64,000 bases of DNA from Thraustochytrium sp. TN22 (Eukaryota; Sar; Bigyra; Thraustochytrida; Thraustochytriidae). The notes beneath the pieces were generated by a model. It searched no databases. It was not told the DNA's origin and saw only the letters and a list, made by a program, of their open reading frames with translations. This document shows, in pieces, positions 28,967-41,300 of this stretch. The DNA lies in the NCBI GenBank assembly GCA_013306675.1, contig JABLUY010000024.1, positions 124,001 to 188,000 on the forward strand, given 5' to 3'. Positions within the stretch are counted from its first letter, which is position 1. Each line of letters begins with the position of its first letter. Position numbers and translations under genes: made by a program.

Positions 28967-29299
28967 CTACTCGTCGTCCTCCTCAGCCGCCAGCTGCTTT
29001 CGCCTCTCAATCTGGTCGTACGTGTTGAGGATCGACTGCAGCGAGTTGGCGCGGCTGTTGGGCGTCGCCATGTACTTGGTGCCCTTGCCGTCGGCGCCCT
29101 CGCACGCCTTAATGTCAGCAGCCAGACCCATGTTCAGAAACGGGCTCGTCCACCACTGCTCAGTACGCAGCGGCGTCGCGCGCTTCTCCTTGAACGCCTG
29201 GGCGCCCTCTTGCAGCTCGCGCAGCTGCCGCCGCGTGGTCTGCTGGACCGTCTGCGGGTCCTCCATCATGGAGTGGATCCACTCCGTAATGAAGCTCAT
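28967..29299 (-). CDS. Small hypothetical protein (110 aa)
   Basis: Starts at the ATG at 29299 (MSFITEWIHSMMEDPQTVQQ); the longer frame has no other ATG. It is mostly helical and charged (TTRRQLRELQEGAQAFKEKR). It has a tryptophan patch (EQWWTSPFLNMGLAADIKAC) and an acidic end (QLAAEEDDE). No signal peptide or transmembrane segment. Length and composition would suit a small mitochondrial or ribosome-associated subunit, but I do not recognise it. A decayed partial duplicate of its 3' end (28731-28905) shows that the locus has duplicated. It is divergent from the EF-hand gene across about 0.8 kb. Confidence 0.65.
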   Translation of the reverse strand: MSFITEWIHSMMEDPQTVQQTTRRQLRELQEGAQAFKEKRATPLRTEQWWTSPFLNMGLAADIKACEGADGKGTKYMATPNSRANSLQSILNTYDQIERRKQLAAEEDDE

Positions 29300-30091
29300 T
29301 GTGCCGTCCGCCGCCACGCTGCGTACGCCGTGTGTCCGTCAGTCCTTGCCCGCCGCCACGCCACGCCACGCCGCGCCACGCCGCGCTGCGCCGCCGCGCG
29401 CCGCGCGCCGTCGCCGTCGCCGTCGCCTCCTTGCTGCTTTATTTTTCGCAGCCCCCCGGCGGCCCCCGGCCCCGCACAAGCATGCACGCCCCCACCGCCG
29501 CCCGTCGGCCGGCCAGCCCGCGCACCCGCTCGCCGCCGCACCGCGCCGCCGCGCCGCCGCGCGCCGCCGCCGCCGCCGCCACGTACCCGCGCACCTTCTC
29601 CTAGCTGCTCTGGCCGTCGCTGCCGCCAGGCAGCCGCTGCTGGGTGGCGCCGCGAACCGCTGCCGAAACCGCGCGCCGTTAACCGCTGGCCCAACCCAAC
29701 GATAGGCCTCTTCAGCAATGGCAGATGGCATCGTGACAGACAGTGGGTTTGAAGTTCGAACGGGCGCGCGCCAGCGCGCGTCCCAAACAAACGCGGTCGG
29801 CGGGGCGGGCTGCCGCAGGCCGCGGCGGCGCCCCGCGGCGCAGGGCTGCAGCTCGGCTGCGACAAGGGGCGGCCGCGGTCGGCCGCGTTTTTGAACTCCG
29901 AAAGCACGCTTTGCGGTGCGGCTCTGGCACTGCGTCAAGACGTTGGGCTGGAGCAGCGCAGGCTGCTGTTGATCTACTGGCAGCTGCACGGCCAAAAGGC
30001 CGAGCGCCGCGGGCACGGCCAAAGCCGCAGCCCGGCCGGGCTGCCCACCTTCTTCCCTGCCTGCCGTCAGCTTTCCTTCGAGTCCCTCTTC
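29300..30091. other. Divergent intergenic region, small gene to EF-hand gene
   Basis: About 790 bp. The left half (29340-29640) is extremely C-rich on + (GCCGCC and CGCCACGC runs), so it is G-rich on the small gene's coding strand. The EF-hand frame remains open upstream of the ATG at 30092 but has no earlier ATG. No separate gene seen. Confidence 0.55.
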
Positions 30092-31891
30092 ATGGGCAAG
30101 GTGTACTCGCGCGAGCTCCGCGCTCGCGACGAGGAGGTGCGCGCGCACGGGTCGGCGAGCGCGGAGACGCGACGCGCGGCGGCCAGCGCGTGGGTGCCGG
30201 ACTTCTCCGCGTATGACTTCGGCGAGGAGTTCCTGCGCTGGGAGGGTGTCACCTTCAAGGAGGTGCAGACGCTGCAGGGCGTTTGGCGCCTCCACGGCTG
30301 CGAGCTAACGCTGACGCGCCAGGGCTATGCGCTTCTGCTGGAGGAGGGCGGCCTCGCCAGGAGACAGGGTAAGGACGCAGCCGCGCTCGCCGCCGTGGCG
30401 TCAGGCGCCGATGGCAGCAGCCCGGACGCTGGCCCGCCGCGGGAGCCCACGCTCTCCGGCGGGGAGACGAGCAAGCTGGAGATGCTGCGGCAGTTCGAGA
30501 GCTTTCAGGCGAAGCAGCGCGACTTCGGCGCGGCCCAGCAGCAGCGCCCAGGCGGCCGCGGTGCCATCGGCAACGTAGCGCGCATCGCTACTCTCGATGT
30601 CCTCAGCGGGCTTGCCATGGTCTGCAAGGCGACACCGGCGCAAAAGGCCGGCTTCCTCTTCGGTCTCTTCGACACAGGCCGCCGGAAGCGGCTCAGCCGC
30701 GACGAGGCGCTCGCGCTGCTTAGCGCCGCCATTCGCGGCTATTGCGCCATCAAGCAGGCCCCGTTGCCGCCGCCGGACGGTCTCAGCTGGCTCGTCGATG
30801 CCTCGCTCTTCGATGGCACCTTCGCCGCTGTCGACGCCGAGTCCGTCGCCATGCCCGCCTTCGTCGACTGGAGCAAGCGCAACCCGAACACGGATGCCAT
30901 CCTCAGCAGCGCTGATATCCAGGCCACTGGCTCCGGCTCCGCTTTCGCGGACCGCCGCCGCGCACTGCAGAAGAAGCTGCTCACGCGCCTCGCGCGCATT
31001 GAGGCCTCCCTCGAGTCGCTCGGCGAGGCGCCTTTTGACCCGCAGGAGCTGCGCGAACTCATCGCCTATGAGAGGCGTGGCCCGGGCCTCCCTCAGGTCC
31101 CCGAGATCAACAACCAGAGCGCAAGCGAAGACAGCAGTGACGAGGATGAGGATGACGATAACAATCCGCGCCGGGCCACACGGCGACAAACGTCGCGCCG
31201 CGCCGAAAACTTCCACGCCGTCCTCTTGCATGCGTGGTTCCCGGAGTTGCGCCCCGACGACAGCGCCGGCCGCCCGGTCCTCGATCCAGCCTATGCTGGC
31301 CTCTCCCTCGAGCAGTACACGGAGATGCCTGAGGACGACCGCGACGAATGGAAGGCCGCCAACCTCGCGAACGATACCATAGTGGGCTGTCTCGAGGCCG
31401 CATGGCCGGACGGTGCGCCGGTACTACGTAGTTGCTCAAGCGCTTGGCTCCACCGGCTCGCAGCGCGCGGGGGAGTCCATCTGCCCGATCTACAAGTGGG
31501 CCAGAAAGATTTGGAGGAGGTGCCAGAGGAGGCCGCAGAGGCAGAGGAAGAGAAGCACCAGGACGATGAACGTCTTGGAGCACTCAGCGACGCTTGCGAG
31601 GGTACGATCTCCGCGAGCGAAGCCGAGGACGTCATCGCGTGCAGCCCGCCCCGAGATATCCCCTTACGTGCGCTCGTGCAATGGACGCGCACGTGGCCCC
31701 TGGACGAGACATTGCGCATGCGAGTGGCGGCTGGCAGATATTGGGCCTGGACGCGCGCGCTCGTGCCCGCGTGCGGCGCCATCGCGCACCTATTCATGCA
31801 CACGGTGCCGGGGGCCGTCCTCGGCCTTCTCGAGCGTGCCTCCGCGCAGCTATGGCTTCCAGCCGCGATCATAAAGGATACAACCAGGAGT

Positions 31892-31943
<52 letters not shown>

Positions 31944-33893
31944 CGCGCCTCAGCTTGGCCGTGGCGGCCGATGCAGAGGACACCTTCGCCGCCCAAGTGG
32001 CGCTAGAGTATCGGCGCGTTGGCGAGCCTGCTCGCAGGTTTGAGGAGTCTGACGAGCCACCCGTCATGGACGAGAAAACTGCCAGCAGCTCGGCGCTGGA
32101 GCAGTTCGACTGGGAGCTAGGAGCTGTGGAGACGAGCATGGTCCTGAAGAACGGCAAGCGGCTCTACGATGCAGTCTTTCACGAGCCGCCTCCTACTTCG
32201 CGTGGTTGTCTGCTACGCTCCCCAGTGGTCGAGGCGGACGGCGTCTCTGCATACGTGAGCCTCGAGCTAGCCGCGCACGTGTCAGCGCCCCCCGGCGGCA
32301 CTCACGGAAGCAGCCTTCCGTCTTCGGCTCCTATTCACGCACACGTACTTGGCAACGTGCAATGCTCTCCTGGGCGCGCACGTGCTGGAGGTGGCCGAGT
32401 TCAAGGGCAGCGCCCCGCGACTACTCGTTGTTCTCTTTTTGAGGTCATCCATGGCTGGACGCATCTCCGAGTTGCTCGCGCGCTTCTTTGGCAGTGCCGA
32501 CTTCGTGTCTGTGGGCGGCGCGCTCGGCACGGACGTGGCTGACGTTCTTCAGGCGCGGTGGGACGGCCAGTTGGACGCACTCTGGAAGGAGGACGAGGAT
32601 ATCGGGACCGAGGCCAACGAACCAGACAGCAGCAGGCCAAGCAAGGAGGAGCACGGCCCTGACGAGGACGAGCTAAAAGAGGCGGCGTCGCGGCGCGGTG
32701 AGCGGCGGCAGGCCGTGGACCACGAGTATGAACTGCACGTCGGGATGCGGCGAAGCGCGTCGCCGACCGGGACCCAACGCAGCCTCCTCAAAAAGGCGGT
32801 GGAGTCCATGTCGGCAGCCGTGGGCCCAGACGCACTGCTCCAGGCGCGGGCGGACGCGCGCAACGAGCGAGAGCTCGATCGCCAGGAGCGCCTGCGCGTG
32901 GCCATGAAGTGCCTCTCGACTCTCGGCAAGGAGTGCGTGGCGGCCATCCTGCAGCGCTTTGACCGCGACGGAGACGGTGCGCTGGCGCTGGCAGAGATGA
33001 ACGCCCTACAACACGAACTGGGCCTGCCTGGCTTCTCGAGCGAGCAGGAGTACCACGCCGCGCTACAAGAAGACGGTGCGGTCGTGGACCGCCGCGGCAA
33101 TCTGACGCAAGAAGGCCTGGAGCAGCTTTATGTGAACGCGCCGCGCGAGAGTCTGGCCAATGACCTGGGCCGCCTCGGCCTGCGCTCAAGCTCCCTGGTC
33201 CGCATTCCCTTCCGTGGTCACTTGCACGTGGTGGGGCCTGTGCGCGGACGCGAGTGCGCGGGCTGCGGGTTTGCGGACGCGCACCTGAAGGAGGTCTTCG
33301 AGCGCGGCTTTCAGGTCTTCGCGGGCGGCGTCGACCTGTGGCGCCAGCATGGGGAGCGCGTGCACATGGAAGTGACGTACGAGAGCTGGCGCGAGGCACT
33401 GCAGGTACTGGAGGCACCACTTGAGCTTGCGTGCCCGGCGATCCTCGCGCGCTTTGTGCGACGAATGCTCTTTGAGGCGGGCGCGGCGCAGCGTTGGGCG
33501 CGAGACCTCCTTGGCGTGACGCGCGGCCTCTGGGTCTGCTTGCAGCGGGCCCAGCACGGCTGCTTGGACGACGAAGTGGAGGAGGGCCAGGTGGATGCGG
33601 CCCGAAGCCGAGACCTCGAGGAGAACGCCGAGGTCGAGGAGGCCCAGGACAAAAGCGAGGAAGACGCAGATGCGGACACGGCGCCGGCGGACTATACGGC
33701 GCGGCAGATGTTCAAGCTCGTACATCATGCATGCAGTGCGATGCAGGAGGTCGTTGCCGGTGTGCTGCGTGCCGAGCTGCGGCTTGCGGACGACCGCAGC
33801 GTGGTTCTCACGGGCGAGGACCTGGCCGTAATAGACTGGTTCCTCGGACCTCGGCGGAACGCAGACCGGGCGGAAGAGGACGACGACGAATGA
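30092..33893 (+). CDS. Large EF-hand protein of unknown function, one frame break
   Basis: Starts at the ATG at 30092 (MGKVYSRELRARDEE). The first frame continues to about 32290 and coding then continues in a second frame to the stop at 33893, about 1,265 residues in all. The C6 run at 32288-32293 lies exactly where sense (VSAYVSLELAAHVSAPP, then AALTEAAFRLRLLF) passes between frames, so one surplus C explains it. Features in order: WEGVTFKEVQ; calmodulin-like helices (KAGFLFGLFDTGRRKRLSRDEAL); an acidic region; a Ser tract from AGC repeats (31889-31939); a beta-rich domain around 32085-32560; a canonical EF hand, FDRDGDGALALAEMN (about 32956-33000); a helical, acidic C-terminus. The calcium loop suggests a Ca2+-responsive scaffold or GAP-like protein; enzymatic function is unknown. 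Confidence 0.7.
31889..31939. repeat. (AGC)n coding microsatellite (poly-Ser)
   Basis: About 17 consecutive serine codons, nearly all AGC, inside the EF-hand protein. Likely length-polymorphic. Confidence 0.95.
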
Positions 33894-34289
33894 AGATGCT
33901 CAGACGTATGGGGCTGCAGTGGGCTACGAGGGGAAGGGAGGTGGAGAAATACTTTTTAGAGAGAAAGAGAGAGAGAGAGAGAGAGGCACGTGATGATCAT
34001 CAGAGGGCTGGGGTGCGGATTCGCCACGCCCATCTGTCTCGCCGCGCTTCATGGTTCAATCAGTGTTTGTGAGAAATATGTGGCGTGTTTGTGAGAAAAT
34101 AAGTGGCGTGTCTGCGCGTTCTTGTATGAAAGAGCAAGCGGCGCGGGAGGAGGTGGTCAAAACCTGCGATGCTCACTCGGTGGTACCCCCACAGATACAA
34201 AGTGTCTGGGCACGCTGTGTTGCTTCCTGGGACCTGACTCCCTAGGTAGAGCCGAGTAGAAGCTAGTAGAGAGTATCTACTCTAGAGAG
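33894..34289. other. Convergent 3' region, EF-hand gene and Zn2Cys6 gene
   Basis: 396 bp. A GA tract (33959-33986) lies 65 bp after the EF-hand stop. A cluster of CTAG-type motifs (34241-34289) runs into the stop codon of the Zn2Cys6 gene. No gene. Confidence 0.65.
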
Positions 34290-34652
34290 CTAGCGCGAGG
34301 AAGGGTCATCCTTGCTGTTGGAGCCGGGAAACTGAAGATCGTCCGGCGGGCCGAAGGAATTCAGGACGTTATCGGCGTCAAAATCGAAGAGGTGCTCGGA
34401 CCACGGGAAGTTGCTGGCGGAGTCATTGTCGTTGCCATTGGTGATGTCGTCGGAGGCGGTCCTGGCGCCGCGGGCCCCGACGCTGACGCCCTTGCCGCTG
34501 AGCGCGCCGGGCGGTAGGGAGACGGGCGGCGGAGGCGGCGAGCCGCCGGTAGCGGTGCGACGCATGGTGTGCGGCTGCGAAGGGCTCGCAGGCGAGTGGC
34601 CGACGCCGCCCAAGCTGTGACTCTGTCGTTGTCGTTGTTGTTGCTGTTGCTG

Positions 34653-34689
<37 letters not shown>

Positions 34690-35900
34690 AGGTGAGAGGG
34701 GGGCACACGCCTTTGCTCCTGCTGCGCCAGGACACCGCTGTCGAGGTGCGACGAGGGCGGCGGCGGAGGGCCCGGAGTTGGGGGCTCGTTCTTAATGCGG
34801 CGAAAGTTGCGGAACTGCACGTTGTGCAGGTAGCGCAGCGGCGCAACGATGCCGACATCGTGCTGCACGACGTCGGCGAGCCAGCAGCGTCCAAACCGGT
34901 CGCGCACGAGGACATCGCCGAGGCTAAAATGCGAGTGCCACATCTCCTCGCGGCCCTGGGCGTCGATGACCATCTGCGTAACCATGGTTGAGCGCATGCA
35001 GCTGGTAGTGAAGCGGATACGGTCGCTGAGGCGCTCAACGAGGTCCGGATAGAGCTTGTAGTTGCCCTCTCTTGAGAGCGGCACGGCGGACTCCGCCTCG
35101 GTCATGAAGAACTTGGCAAAGTCTGCGCCGAGCGCCGGCAGGCGGCGGCCCTCACGCACCTCTACGCGGTAGCATACCGGGCCCAGGTCGCCAGGGTTGT
35201 CGCCAGCGCGCACGTCGACGGATGAGAGGCCGGTCGCGGACTGGAAGACGGCGCGCGCGTTGGGCGAGAACTCGCGGTGCGGGTCGCGTTTGGGCGACTC
35301 AAAGTTCATCTTGCGGAAGCCCTGCGCCATGGCAAAGGTGGTGGCGGCGTGCAGGACGGTGACGGACTGGTCGGCGCGCGCGATGCTGATGAGCTTGCGG
35401 ATGAACCAGTAGAGCGGCCGAGGCTGACCACGCTCAAAGCCCAGCTCGCGGCTCATGGCCAGCAGCGCGCGCGCCGCCTGGTAGGCTTCCGAGCTGTTGG
35501 ACCGTGGCTGGAAGGCATGGCAGCAGGTCCACGCCTCCAACTTGCGCAGCTCGGCCAGGTTCTGCTTGCTGGCGTCCAGCTGCAAGTCGTACTCCTTGGT
35601 GCCACGCGCCCCGGGCTCGGCGCGCCGCATCTTGAGGCGCTCCGAGTGCTCCGCGAGCGGCCGGCCGCGCTTGCCCGGCACGCGAGGCACGCACATGAGC
35701 CCGAGCCGCACGCAGCGCGCGCACGCTTCGCCGCTCGGCGGCGCCCTGCACTTGACGTGCGACTTGAAGCACGCCGCGCAGGCTGCGGCCGCCGGCGACG
35801 CCGCGCCGCCGCCGCCGCTCGCGCTCCCAGGTGACGCCGACCGCGCCGCCTGCGCCGCCTGCGTCGCCTGCGCCATCGTCGCCGGCGTCGCCTGCGCCAT
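34290..35900 (-). CDS. Zn(II)2Cys6 (fungal-type) transcription factor with polyQ
   Basis: 536 residues from the ATG at 35900 (MAQATPATMAQATQ). The binuclear zinc cluster is C41-x2-C44-x6-C51-x8-C60-x2-C63-x6-C70 (CAACFKSHVKC...CARCVRLGLMC), followed by the basic linker PGKRGRPLAEHSERLKMRR. A central folded region (about 95-380) has WTCCHAFQPR, PLYWFIRKLISIARADQS and GRCWLADVVQHDVGIVAPLRYL; part of it may be a PAS-like ligand or partner domain. A Pro-rich stretch, a glutamine tract (about 408-425, CAG/CAA codons) and an Asn/Asp-rich acidic C-terminus (SASNFPWSEHLFDFDADN) look like an activation domain. Zn2Cys6 factors are classic in fungi but also occur in some protists. Target genes unknown; it lies downstream of a 2.4 kb intergenic promoter region. 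Confidence 0.85.
34628..34689. repeat. CAG/CAA coding tract (polyQ) in the Zn2Cys6 gene
   Basis: TTG/CTG-type triplets on +, encoding about 18 glutamines with interspersed Arg on the minus strand. It separates the central domain from the C-terminal Pro/Ser region. Confidence 0.9.
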
Positions 35901-38084
35901 CGCGTCGCGCCTGCCTGCGCCCGCCGCCGCTCCCACCGCCGCGCTGCGCCGCGCCGCGCCTCGCCTCGCCGCGCCTCGCCGCGCCGGGCGCTCTGGGTCT
36001 GCTTTCCCGGCCAGCGATCGAGGAGCTGGAGGCCGCGCCGCGCTCACGACAGGAAGAGGCGATGTGCGAATGGGTCACGCCGCCGCGCGGCACCCGGGCA
36101 TGCGCTGCCTCTGCCTCTGCCTCTGCCTCTGCCTCCGCCGCCGCAGCACCACCACAAACAACCCAGCCCGAAGCAAACACGCCACGCAGACGGTGCGTGC
36201 GCCGCCGTGCGCCGCTCGTGCCTGCTCGCCAGCGTCCTGCTCGCTGGCCGCTCGTCCCGCGCCCGGCCAAATCGCCCAGGGCCCGTGCTGCGCGCGGTGG
36301 CGTGCGGCGTGGCGTGCTCGTGGTGGTGGGCGTACTGCACTGCACTGCAGTCAGGGCAGGGCAGTGCGCCGCTCGCCGCGCGGGCCTGCTCGGCTGCCCT
36401 GCGCCGTGCCGCCGCCAGCCGCTGCTCGCACTCCGCGAGGCGCCGCAGCGGGCCGGGCCAAGCAGGCAAGGCGTCCAGCACCGCGCGGAAGCTTTTGCCC
36501 GCGGATGCTTGCATGCATGCTTGCTCTTGCTCTCTAGCTGGCACGGCAGCCAGGTGAAGAAGGCGGAGCGAGCTCAAGTGGCTGCGCCCAAATCAGCGCG
36601 TGCTCGCGCCGTGCCCGACAATTTGGACGTCAAAGTCACAAATCGCTGCAGGCTGACTGCCGCCTGGCCGCCGACGGTGATGAGGCGGACATGCATACGC
36701 GGGACGAGCGCGAACGAAGCGACGCGGAGGAGAAGCAAGCGGCGATGCGCGAATCAGCAGCGCGATGCTTGGACTCAGGTGAGAGAGCTTTGAACCTTCG
36801 CAGGAACTGACGCGCGAGTCCAGTGGCTGCCGAGGACGGTGGTGGCTGGCTGCCTGGCTGGCCGGCACCGCGCCTCACAGAGCCCCTCTGGTCACTGTCA
36901 GACGGCTTGCCGGAAGGCAAGAGAGGACCAACGTCAAACCGCCACCAAGCAGAGTCGCAGACAGCCTGAGCCGGGCCAGGGAACCTTACGGTGGCGGCCG
37001 AACCGGCAGGCTGGCAGCTCCGCTGGCAGAACCGCAAATCCGGCGGTGGCGGCGGTGGCGGCATACGCGCACACCCGCTCTGTACAATCCCTCGAAGTCC
37101 CAAGACTGGGAGAAAAGCGCGGACGCCACTGCCGTCAAGCGCCCCCGCCCTGGCCGCGAGCAAGGCCCGTGCATGGCGCTGAGCAGGGCGAGCAGAGAGG
37201 CGACCTGCTGCCCTGGCTGCCCATGATCGGGCGAGGCAGCCAAGCAGGCCCGTCGGGCGGTTGCCGCCCGACGCCGCGAGAGGCTGCGGCTGCTCGCGGC
37301 CGACCGCCGGAGCCCCGGCGAACGACGCCCGACATCGGCCCGGGATCGCTGCTGGCCCGGCGGCTCAGCGCCGCGACGCCTTCGTGGAAGGAAGGAAGGA
37401 AGGAAGGAAGGAGTGAAGGATCTCGAGCGCGACGTCACCAAAGGCGCCAGCCAGCCGCCACGGCCACAGCAACGCAGCAGTTGGTCCGGCGGCTCCGGCC
37501 GCCCAGCGGTGGCGGCTTGCGCCGCTGAAAGTGATGGTGGCGACGATGCCACGCTGCCTGCCACGCTGCGGAGTCTCGCGCGCCAGCCTTCGGCTACGCA
37601 CGATGGCTGTCCCGGCGCGACCATGTCCTCCCCGCTGGAGTGCGCCAGCCGCTGAGGCCTGAGGCACTTGTGCGCTGCCAGGCCGCGCCGCCACCGGGCG
37701 ATGAGGCTCGCAAGGCACGCCTCGCCAGCGGCAGCGCTGACACTGCAGCAACGGCAGCACCCGAGCGCCGCGCCGCCCCCGGCTGCAGTGACGACGCCGC
37801 CGCCGCCGCCGCGGGCCACGCGGCGCCAAGGTCACGGTGGTCACCGCTGACTAGTCGGGCGGCTGTCGGGCGATTCGTCGGAGGCGCGCGGGCTCGGGCG
37901 CGCGCGGGCGCCGAGCCCGTGCCGTGGGAGTTTATCGGAGCCACCGACTCAGCGGGCGGGCATTCGCCGGGCGTGGGAGCTTTGGCTTGAGACGCTCTTC
38001 TCTCTCCTGGCGGTCGGTCGGTCAACCCGCGCTTGGTGGCAGCGCGGCCGCGCACGAGGTCGCGCAAGTTCTGCGAGTGCTGGT

Positions 38085-38173
38085 GCTCAAGCTTGAGCTT
38101 GAGCTTGAGCTCGCGCTCGAGCTCGAGCTCGGCGACTTGTAACTCGCTACATGCTTGCATGCTTGCATGCTTG
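38085..38173. repeat. GAGCTT and GCATGCTT arrays
   Basis: The first block is hexameric (GAGCTT shifting to GAGCTC, 38085-38131). The second is three GCATGCTT-like octamers (38148-38173). Both are self-complementary in part and could form hairpins. Confidence 0.85.
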
Positions 38174-38240
38174 ATGAGGTGACGCGTCTTTTTGCCAATC
38201 TTTCTGACGACCAGCGGGATGGCCGGTCAGACCGTAAAGA

Positions 38241-38243
<3 letters not shown>

Positions 38244-38298
<55 letters not shown>
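38244..38298. repeat. (GA)n dinucleotide tract
   Basis: About 27 perfect GA units, 44 bp past the stop of the minus-strand TmcB-like gene (CT on its coding strand). Confidence 0.95.
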
Positions 38299-38301
<3 letters not shown>

Positions 38302-38342
38302 TGGCCAGGCATGCATTTTTTTATTTTTTTTCCAAAAAGAAG

Positions 38343-41300
38343 TCAGCGGGCACCGCCTCTCCTGGACTTGCCCGCGCCGCCGGAGATGTTCATATCGTTG
38401 ACGAGGAAGCGCTGGACGTGTGGTAGGTGCGGCAGCGCGTCCTCTGGAACAAAGAGGATGAGCTGGCGAGCGCGGGACATCTCAACCTTGAGTGCACGGA
38501 TCGAAGGCGAGACGACGAGAATGTAGCAGAGCACGTTGAAGAAGAGAAATCCGATGCACAGGGCCAGCACGTAGTTCTCGAAACGGTTGATGACGTCTGA
38601 GTGGCGATCATGAATAAGGGTCACGGCAACGCCAAGCTGAGGCTCGAGAAAGTCTTCTTCAAGCTCCAGAGTCTCGGCGATATCCTCGCGGTGGAAGGCA
38701 GCGCGGCGAGCGGCGACGTTGGTGGCGAGCTCCTCCTCGTCGAGGGAAGTGTCGTAAGCCAAGCCGAGGTAAGACTCGAAGTACGTGCCCATTGCTGGGT
38801 GCAGGCCCGTGGCAAGCAGACCCTCGTGGAAGGCGGCGCAGTCCTCCGCGGTACGTGCGGCGCCTTCTGGCCAGCTTGCGCAGCCGTTCTGCGTGTACAT
38901 GTACGAGATTGTGCTCGTGCCAGTGTCGTCACTCGCGAAGGTACCCTCCAAATTATACACGTCCGACCCGTACAGGCCAATGTCGTGCACCAGCTGCAGG
39001 GCGTTGATACGCTCCACAAGCTTGGCCCGCGACACAACGAGATCCACAGCCTCGCCAGTGGCTGGGTCGCTGAGGGCGTCCACGCTGACATTGACCATTG
39101 CGCCGGAGAGGAAGAGGCGCAAATCGAGAGCGGTCTGCCGCGCCAGCGTGCGCCGGAGGCCGGCCAGAAAGGTTTCGGAGGTGAAACCGGCGAGCGCGTC
39201 CTGCATCTGGTACTCGATCTCAATCATGCCCAGCGAGAAAGCGACGTTGAAGACGAGGAGCACACTCATGCGCAAGAGCCGCATCATGCGCTTGAAGCTT
39301 CGGCGTGGAGGTTTTTGCAACTCAATGGTCGTCCGCTCCGAGCGCAGCAGGGCTCCGGACACGGACGGCCGCTTCTGCATGGACTCATGCGCCGGCAACT
39401 TCGTTGTGCGCGTCTCCGCCGACACGGCCGGAATCGGCACGCTTGCGTCCGTCGGAAAAAGCTCTCCTGGCCCAGCGCTCTCAGCACTTGCCGGATTCGA
39501 CGCGCCATCCATACTGTCGATTTCCTCTTCGTCATTTTCCTCTGCACCTGAGTGCACAGGCCGCAAGCCACCTGTGAGCTCCTGGCAGCGGGTTGCGTAC
39601 CTCGCCATATACTCCTGCGCCGCGACGCGAGGCATCCGCAGAAAGACATCCAGCACGCCATGCTTGGTACGCTCTACGCGCGCGTCGTTGCCCAGCAGCG
39701 GATAAAGACTCGCTACGAGCAGGACGATGCCGAAGACGCCCAGTATGATGGACTCCGACAGCAGCGTGTGCTCCGTCGCTGCCAACGAGACCTCTGTCTG
39801 GTTCATGTATAGCTGTGTGGACTGCTCCAGACCCCAGAGCGGCGCCTGCTCGACGCTATCTATGTTCGCCAGCAGAGCGATGAGAGAGTCGCTTTCGACG
39901 CGAAAGCCATCCAGAGGGAACTCGTATGCCTTGCTTGAGAGACTGGCGATGCTTAGCGTCGCATCGAAGAGAGTGACCATCTCGATTGAGAGGTCGCCCT
40001 TGCGCACGTCCAAGAACGCGATCACTTCCTCCTCGTAGAGCTGCGCAAGTTCTGCGGGCCCGCCTCCGCGCTGCTCAAACACGACCTTGTCCAGCCTCTT
40101 CAGGTCATCGGATGCCTTCAAGAGGCGCGCACGAAGACTGCTCTCCAGAGAGTCCGCAAGCGCTCCTTGCCGAACCAGGTCCAAACCATGGACCATGTGC
40201 GCGATTGTCACCAAGGAAAAGTCCCGAAAGGTGAGGTCCTCAATGAAGTCCAGACTCGAGCGGAAGCCCTCCAGGACCGCGGTCAGGTGGCCAAACTGGT
40301 AGATGGAGACAGCAGCAACGAAGATGGACGTGCCAACGTACAGCTTGCGAACGCGCTCTAGGGCGGGGTCGCTCTCCGTCTCCACGTCACGCGACAACTC
40401 GCGACGGACCTTGTGCGCTCGGTTGCGCAGTTGGTCCGCAGAGCTCGTCGTAAACTGCGAGCTCGCGCCATCGTTGCCCGCAGCCTGCATTGATGTCTGA
40501 GCCCGCGCTTGCAGCTGCTGCGCCCGCTTGAGCACCGCGAGCAGGTTGCGCTCCTCGGCCTCATGATCGGCGTCGTTCATCAGGCGGTCATGGGCCGCGA
40601 TGGCCTCGTGCAGATCCTCGTCAAAGCCAGGGTCGCCGTAGCCTCCACCTCCTCCGCCGGCGCTGACACCGCCGCCCGCAGCTTCGTTTTTAATGTTCCG
40701 CGCGCGTCTCGGCGCCGAGACCATGACCTTGATGAAGTCCTCGCCAAGCAAGTGGACGCGCTCGATGAGAATGTGCACGCGCGAGTCCCTCAGGTTTCTC
40801 AGGTCCGCCTCGTCCAGGTCCTGCTCAATCTCAAGATCTTCTGTGACAATGACCAGACACTCCGCAGTACCATCGGAGGTCTCGTCCAAGAGCCCCTCCA
40901 GGGCCACTCGCTTTGAAATGTTTGCTTCGGGATCTGATCCCGAGGCGCTGAGCGTCGCGCTTCCCTCCGGCCCTACTTGGCGTCCTGCACGCCTTCGCGT
41001 CCTGGCCAGCTTCTCTGCAATAGAGTCCTGGGTGTGGGTGTCTAGCGTCGGCTTGCGCCCGGCGCGCCGCGCTTGCTCCGAGACCTTGGCGTCCTGCATG
41101 GCCTCCGTTAGGTCTGTCGCGTTAAGGACCAGGTCATGGAGCCGGCAGACGTGCTGCTCCGTCTGCAGTGAGCGCGGGAGCGAGTCATCGCTACTGTTGA
41201 ACGCCGCTGCATCCGCTTGATTTGCCTGCTGTAGAAGGCTGCCCGCTCGGTGCCCGCGGAATCGGCTGTGCAGATGACCCGCCAGCCCGAGGACCTTTGC

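Larger units (their letters stand above)
35901..38342. other. Intergenic region upstream of the Zn2Cys6 gene
   Basis: 2.4 kb. It holds a CTCTGC hexamer tract (about 36107-36140), a GAAG tract (about 37386-37412), a GAGCTT/GAGCTC array (38085-38131), a GCATGCTT array (38148-38173) and a long GA tract (38244-38298). Open frames such as 36986-37819 (-) and 35831-36793 (+) are Arg/Ala/Pro-rich with no recognisable domain. No gene supported. Confidence 0.55.

Noticed and set aside
36986-37819. 278-codon minus-strand frame in the Zn2Cys6 upstream region
   Set aside because: Low-complexity Arg/Ala/Ser composition, with equally long frames on the other strand and no domain.
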